From positions 1-44,070 of the forward strand of contig NZ_WWJT01000372.1 of assembly GCF_009865385.1 (NCBI RefSeq): a stretch of DNA of 44,070 nucleotides, in the 5' to 3' direction. The notes beneath the pieces were generated by a model that worked only from the letters and a program-made list of their open reading frames with translations, had not been told where the DNA came from and did no database searches. Both the position numbers and the translations under genes were made by a program. This document shows positions 40,689-44,070 of this stretch, in pieces (positions within the stretch are counted from its first letter, which is position 1; the number at the start of each line of letters is the position of its first letter). This DNA comes from Streptomyces sp. SID486. GTDB lineage: Bacteria; Actinomycetota; Actinomycetes; Streptomycetales; Streptomycetaceae.

Positions 40689-41465
40689 TCACTCCTGAGA
40701 GGGGACTTTTCCTCCCGTGAGGTGGGTGGTGAAGGAGAACCGGTCCCCGCGGTACAGCGACCGCACCCGCTCCAGCGGGCGGCCCCCGGTGTCCCGGGAG
40801 ACGCGGTGGATCAGCAGCATCGGCAGGGCGGGCGGAGTGCCGATGAGCAGCGCCTCACGGGGTGTGGCCAGCACCGTCTCCAGCCGCTCGTCGGCGTCGC
40901 CGAAGGCGATGCCCTGGTCCTCGAGGTAGGAGTAGAAGGAGGAGTCCGGGTCGAAGTCGGCGCCCAGCCGCGGCACCCGCTCCACGGAGACGTACGTGCT
41001 CTCCAGACCGACCCGCTCGTCGTCGGCGAGCAGCACCCGCTCCAGGTGCCAGACGGGTTCGCCCCGGGTGAGCCCGGTCTCGGCGGCGAGCGCGTCCGGG
41101 CACGGGAACCGGTCGAGGGTGACGAGCGTACGACCGGGTGTCCGGCCCTGCCGGCGCACGCCCTCGGTGTAGCTGGCCAGGGACAGCGGCTGCGCCAGCT
41201 TGGGCCCGGCGACGACCGTCCCCCGGCCCCGGCGCCGCAGCCGCCCCTCCAGCACCAGCTCCCGTACGGCCTGCCGCACGGTCTCGCGCGCGACGTCGTA
41301 GCGCTCGGCCAGGTCCCGCTCGGTGGGGATGACGCTGTCCTCCCCCAGCTCCTCCAGCAGCGCGGCGATCCGTGCCTTCACCGCGTAGTACTTGGGGATG
41401 CGCCCGTGCTCGGGAATGCCGGAGCGGACGGGGGCGCCGGGGGCCTGGTCGTTCGGGTAGTCCAC
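40689..41465 (-). CDS. GntR/HutC-family regulator, PhnF-like (UTRA domain)
   Basis: 258 residues from GTG 41465. The winged helix-turn-helix is at about 24-85 (PTERDLAERYDVARETVRQAV, split PTERDLAERYDV and ARETVRQAVREL, then RRRGRGTVV). The UTRA ligand domain follows (SLASYTEGVRRQG, RGEPVWHLERVLLADDERVGLES, PMLLIHRVSRDTGGRPLE, YRGDRFSFT). This class includes PhnF and DasR, which bind TAGACC-type half sites; such a site stands at 40613 before the phosphonate operon. It is likely a repressor released by a phosphonate or a breakdown product. Confidence 0.87.
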   Translation of the reverse strand: MDYPNDQAPGAPVRSGIPEHGRIPKYYAVKARIAALLEELGEDSVIPTERDLAERYDVARETVRQAVRELVLEGRLRRRGRGTVVAGPKLAQPLSLASYTEGVRRQGRTPGRTLVTLDRFPCPDALAAETGLTRGEPVWHLERVLLADDERVGLESTYVSVERVPRLGADFDPDSSFYSYLEDQGIAFGDADERLETVLATPREALLIGTPPALPMLLIHRVSRDTGGRPLERVRSLYRGDRFSFTTHLTGGKVPSQE

Positions 41466-41513
41466 GCAGGGATCGTCGCAGACGGGACGGACGGACGGGG
41501 AGCGGGAGCCGGT

Positions 41514-42671
41514 TCAGCGGCGGCCGCGGGCCAGCAGGAACGCGCCCGCACCCACGGCGCACAGGGCACCGACGGCGACGAGCAGCCCGAGGGCGAGCCC
41601 CGGCCCGGTGCGCGCCAGTTCCCGCGCCTTGCTCGCGAGGGACAGCGACGAGTCGGGGACGCCGGTGCCGGTGGGTACGGCACTGCCGGGGGCCGAGGGC
41701 ACCCCGGCGGCCTCCTGGGCGTCCTCGGGGGTCCGGGGACCGGGGGTGTCCGCCGTGCCCCGGGGGGCCGGGGAGGCGTGGGGGTCGTGCGGGACGCGGG
41801 GGTCCGGGGGATCGTTCGTGCCCTGCCCGTCACCCGTGGCCTGACCGTCCTGGGCCTCCTGCGCGTCCTGCGCGTCCTGCCGGGTGTCTTCGGTGCCCCC
41901 GTTGTCCTCGGTGTCCTCGGTGTCCTGGGCGTTCGGGGGGTCCTGGGTGTCCTCCTCCCCGGCGATGGCGAAGCGGTAGGCGTTCGACTCCCCCGCCCAC
42001 TCCCCGTCCCCGCCCCGCCGCTGCACGGCGGCGACGTTGACGGTGACATGGTCGGGTACGGCGTCGGAGGTGAGCGCGAGCCGGACCCGGACACTGACGG
42101 TCTTGCCGGGCGGCACGGTGAACCCGGCGAAGCCGGAGCCGTCCAGCACACCGACCAGTTCCTGCTCGTCGGTGGTCTCGAAGGTCACCGGCCGGGCCCG
42201 GGGGCCGTCGTAGAAGTCCAGCTGGGGCTGGCCCGCCCGCAGGGCCCGCTTGTCGTCGACGAGAACCACGACCGGGTGGATGCCGGTACAGGTCGTGCGG
42301 GTGGTGTTGGTGAGGTCGATGTACCAGGTGCCGTATCCGCCGCCGGCCTCGTAGGAGCCGGGACCGCCCCGGATCCGCGTGGCCAGCGGGAAGGCCCGCG
42401 CGTCGGCGGCGGCGCAGGCGGCCTCGGCGACCGCGTGCGCGACCCCGGCCGGGAGGAGCGGGGTGACGGTGGTGGCGGTCGCGGTGGCGGTGGTGGCGGT
42501 CGCGGTTGTGGTTGCGGCGGTGATGGCGGTCGCGGTTGCGGCGGTGACGGCAGTCGCGGCGGTCGCGGCGGTCGCGGTTGCGGCGGTCGCGGTTGCGGCG
42601 GTGGTGATGGTGGCGGTGACGGTGGCGACGGTTGCGGCCAGACCGAGGGACAGGGACGTGCGCAGTCGCAT
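41514..42671 (-). CDS. LAxTG cell-wall surface protein with Thr/Ala tract and acidic stalk
   Basis: 385 residues, ATG 42671 (GTG 42677 would add two). After a signal peptide comes a stretch of almost pure Thr/Ala to about residue 70 (seen on the plus strand as GCGGTCGCGGTTGC-type triplet repeats). A folded beta region with three cysteines spans about 80-225 (GTWYIDLTNTTRTTCTG, VTFETTDEQELVG, PPGKTVSVRVRLAL). An acidic Gln/Asp/Glu/Pro-rich stalk follows, then ELARTG, a hydrophobic helix and RGRR: a LAxTG sorting signal as used by Streptomyces class E sortases. It should be fixed to the wall. The first part may be too long for a standard signal peptide. Confidence 0.82.
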   Translation of the reverse strand: MRLRTSLSLGLAATVATVTATITTAATATAATATAATAATAVTAATATAITAATTTATATTATATATTVTPLLPAGVAHAVAEAACAAADARAFPLATRIRGGPGSYEAGGGYGTWYIDLTNTTRTTCTGIHPVVVLVDDKRALRAGQPQLDFYDGPRARPVTFETTDEQELVGVLDGSGFAGFTVPPGKTVSVRVRLALTSDAVPDHVTVNVAAVQRRGGDGEWAGESNAYRFAIAGEEDTQDPPNAQDTEDTEDNGGTEDTRQDAQDAQEAQDGQATGDGQGTNDPPDPRVPHDPHASPAPRGTADTPGPRTPEDAQEAAGVPSAPGSAVPTGTGVPDSSLSLASKARELARTGPGLALGLLVAVGALCAVGAGAFLLARGRR

Positions 42672-42754
42672 GAACACATGACCATGCCGGAAACACCCGG
42701 GGGACCAGGGCCGCCACTCCGGGCACACCCGTGCGGTCCCCCCGATCAGCGCAC

Positions 42755-42990
42755 GCCGAGCGGGTCAGGGGGCCGCACGCCCCGGCCGGCTCAGGGCCCG
42801 CATACGCCGGGCGGGTCGGGGGGCCGCATACGCCGGCCGGGCCAAGGGGCTGCACACCCCGGGCGGGTCAGGGGCCGCACACCCCCGCCGGGTCAGGGGG
42901 CCGCACACCCCGCCGGGCCTAGGAGCTGCACACCCCCGCCGGGTCAGGGGGCCGCACGCCCCGGGCGGGTCAGGGGCCGCACACGCGCTG
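42755..42990. repeat. 25-26-bp degenerate tandem repeat, about nine units, derived from a gene end
   Basis: Units of the type GGGTCAGGGGGCCGCACACC then CCGCC run leftward from the stop of the gene at 42970 across the whole gap to about 42755. Read on the minus strand, most units repeat GTGTGCGGCCCCTGACCC, the last codons (Val-Cys-Gly-Pro) and stop of that gene. No other gene is seen between 42672 and 42969. Confidence 0.88.
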
Positions 42991-43281
42991 TGCCTGCGAG
43001 GCCGTGGAGACGGTCTCCGCCTCGGCGTCCACGAGTGCCTGCCGCTGGGAGGCGTCCGGGTGCCCGCCGTCGGCGGTGACGCGGTCCAGGTCCTTCTTCA
43101 GCGCCTGGTAGTCGCGTTCCGCCCGCTCGGCCGCCGCCAGGGCCTTGTCGCACGCGCCCGCGGCGGTGACGGGCGTGGCGCGGGCTGCCGGGGCGAGCGC
43201 GAGGAGTACGGCGGTGCCGGCCGTGACCAGCGCGAGCGGGAGCGGCCGGGTCGGCGGCCACGACGGACGGGTGAACGTCAT
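42970..43281 (-). CDS. Small secreted protein with two cysteines
   Basis: 103 residues, ATG 43281 behind GGAGGT. A signal peptide covers 1-35 (hydrophobic core LALVTAGTAVLLALAPAARA). The mature part is a single helical hairpin (ACDKALAAAERAERDYQALK, then RVTADGGHPDASQRQALVDA) ending RVCGP; the two cysteines (near the mature start and at the end) could pair. I do not recognise a family. It lies 28 bases after the next small secreted gene. The last codons are amplified downstream in the 25-bp array. Confidence 0.75.
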   Translation of the reverse strand: MTFTRPSWPPTRPLPLALVTAGTAVLLALAPAARATPVTAAGACDKALAAAERAERDYQALKKDLDRVTADGGHPDASQRQALVDAEAETVSTASQAQRVCGP

Positions 43282-43309
43282 CGGCGGACCTCCGCGGCGG
43301 GCTTCCCGG

Positions 43310-43672
43310 TCAGGACGAGAGCCTGACCCACCGGCCGCTGTCACTCGTGCTGACGCATTCCTGGTAGGGGTTGGGATCCCCCTGGCGTTCCCGGCACTTC
43401 CACGTGGTTCCGGCCGCGCGGACGGACGCGCCGGTGGATCCCTGCCAGACCTCGGTGTACGCGGACGCCACCTGGAGGGCGGTCGCGCAGGACCCCTTCT
43501 CGGCGGCCCATACCGCGAGCCCGGACGCCTTGTCCGTGCCGCAGTACGCGGTGGGCTCCCGGTTCGTGTCCGTGTCCGTGCCCGGGTCCGCGAACGTGGT
43601 CGTGGGAACCGCGAGGCAGAACGCTAGGGCTCCCAGCAGGCCCGCGGCGGTTCTCGTCCTGGTCGAATGCAC
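43310..43672 (-). CDS. Small secreted protein with four cysteines
   Basis: 120 residues from GTG 43672 with GGAGGG upstream. Signal peptide 1-28 (ending TFA-DPG). The mature chain has four cysteines (AYCGTD, GSCATAL, WKCRERQ, QECVSTS) and aromatic-rich segments (YTEVWQG, TTWKCRE, RWVRLSS), suggesting a compact extracellular beta domain with two disulfides. No family is recognised. It is first of a two-gene unit with the gene at 42970. Confidence 0.75.
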   Translation of the reverse strand: MHSTRTRTAAGLLGALAFCLAVPTTTFADPGTDTDTNREPTAYCGTDKASGLAVWAAEKGSCATALQVASAYTEVWQGSTGASVRAAGTTWKCRERQGDPNPYQECVSTSDSGRWVRLSS

Positions 43673-43877
43673 TTCGTGCCCTCCTAGCCGAGGGGGAGGG
43701 GATCAGGGTGCACCGAGTACCCCGGACTCCGGCGACACACGCCGGACGCATCCCCCGTCCGGTCCCCCACCGCCCGCCGACCGGCCGTCCGACGCACAGC
43801 CCCCGAAACGGGCACCTGTCCCCAGGCGCCGGACACCAGCCGGTGGACGCGGAACCCGGACACGGAGCGCCGGACGT
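43673..43877. other. Upstream region of the secreted pair, no gene seen
   Basis: Pro/Arg-rich frames here on both strands look like shadows. A first, diverged copy of the following 88-bp unit may begin near 43850 (GCGGAACCCGGACACGGAGC). Confidence 0.5.
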
Positions 43878-44070
43878 CAGTCCGCCGACACTGGATTTGC
43901 GGCATCAGGCAGCAGACCTCGCAGAGCAGCCTTGGCCCCGGAACCCGGACACGGGCGCCGCACGCCAGTCCGCCGACACTGGATTTGCGGCATCAGGCAG
44001 CAGACCTCGCAGAGCAGCCCTGGCCCCGGAACCCGGACACGGGCGCCGCACGCCAGTCCGCCGACACTGG
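43878..44070. repeat. 88-bp tandem repeat running off the right edge
   Basis: CAGTCCGCCGACACTGG occurs at 43878, 43966 and 44054, an 88-base period; two full units and the start of a third are visible, with one base differing (CTTGG/CCTGG) and a small change at the join. Each unit begins with CCAGT-N8-ACTGG, a short hairpin. 88 is not a multiple of 3, so it is not a protein repeat. Confidence 0.9.

Noticed and set aside
34906..41465. Iron(III) or spermidine uptake as the role of the second ABC importer
   Set aside because: The transporter family allows it, but the PhnX-like hydrolase, the FAD oxidoreductase and the PhnF-like regulator in the same run point to phosphonate.
41830..42855. Alternative long minus-strand frame over the surface-protein gene
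   Set aside because: Its His/Arg-rich sequence is the shifted reading of the Thr/Ala tract and acidic stalk; the other frame has a signal peptide and LAxTG sorting signal.
43878..44070. CRISPR array at the right edge or in the other repeats
   Set aside because: Units are contiguous near-identical copies without unique spacers, and no cas genes other than a Cas4-like fold in an unrelated operon are present.

Overview
The window is very GC-rich (well above 70% by eye). It has GTG/TTG starts, four-base ATGA/GTGA gene overlaps, GGAGG ribosome sites, a SigR-type promoter, DasR-type operators, a PAS-GGDEF-EAL c-di-GMP protein and an LAxTG surface protein. Together these point to the chromosome of a Streptomyces or close relative. 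Most genes look like ordinary chromosomal genes. The stretch at about 6.8-9.1 kb looks accessory.

Layout. 1-934: five identical 178-bp repeats beside a histidine phosphatase. 1.8-6.8 kb: a PAP2 membrane enzyme, then a tightly overlapping three-gene operon of a Cas4/AddB-like PD-(D/E)XK nuclease with four cysteines, an unknown 529-aa protein and a UPF1/Dna2-like helicase. This looks like a Dna2-type enzyme split over three genes and is the best candidate for an undescribed system here. 6.9-9.1 kb: a regulator module (small Cys protein, frameshifted DUF6879 gene, Scr1/DUF5753 HTH protein and two small coupled genes). 9.2-15.1 kb: an anchored secreted protein, a luciferase-like oxidoreductase behind a SigR-type promoter, a CdgA-like protein and a secreted M6 protease. 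15.4-16.5 kb: tRNA-Lys, a Prim-Pol-like gene whose stop lies inside the tRNA, and a small unknown protein.

16.8-25.3 kb: a catabolic cluster around an ectoine-type (Ehu) importer, with two maleate-isomerase/EutA-like proteins, a D-2-hydroxyacid dehydrogenase, an amidase, a DUF3830 protein, EhuBCDA and an IclR regulator. The usual ectoine hydrolase genes are absent. 25.4-31.7 kb: a second tRNA-Lys, acyl-CoA synthetase, two DUF3592-like membrane proteins, a chitin-type LPMO with a DasR-type operator, an SPFH protein, a secreted NlpC/P60-like hydrolase and a third identical tRNA-Lys.

31.8-34.8 kb: a FadR-type regulator, a class F sortase with a likely partner surface protein, and a NagD-like HAD phosphatase. 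34.9-41.5 kb: a phosphonate (2-aminoethylphosphonate type) uptake and breakdown operon with ABC importer, PhnX-like hydrolase, FAD oxidoreductase and a PhnF-like GntR regulator with a matching operator. 41.5-44.07 kb: an LAxTG wall protein, two small secreted Cys proteins, and an 88-bp repeat array running off the end.

A recurring oddity is tandem repeats (17, 23/178, 25, 26, 30 and 32 bp) sitting at or just past gene stop codons. In three cases the unit contains a copy of the gene's own last codons and stop.
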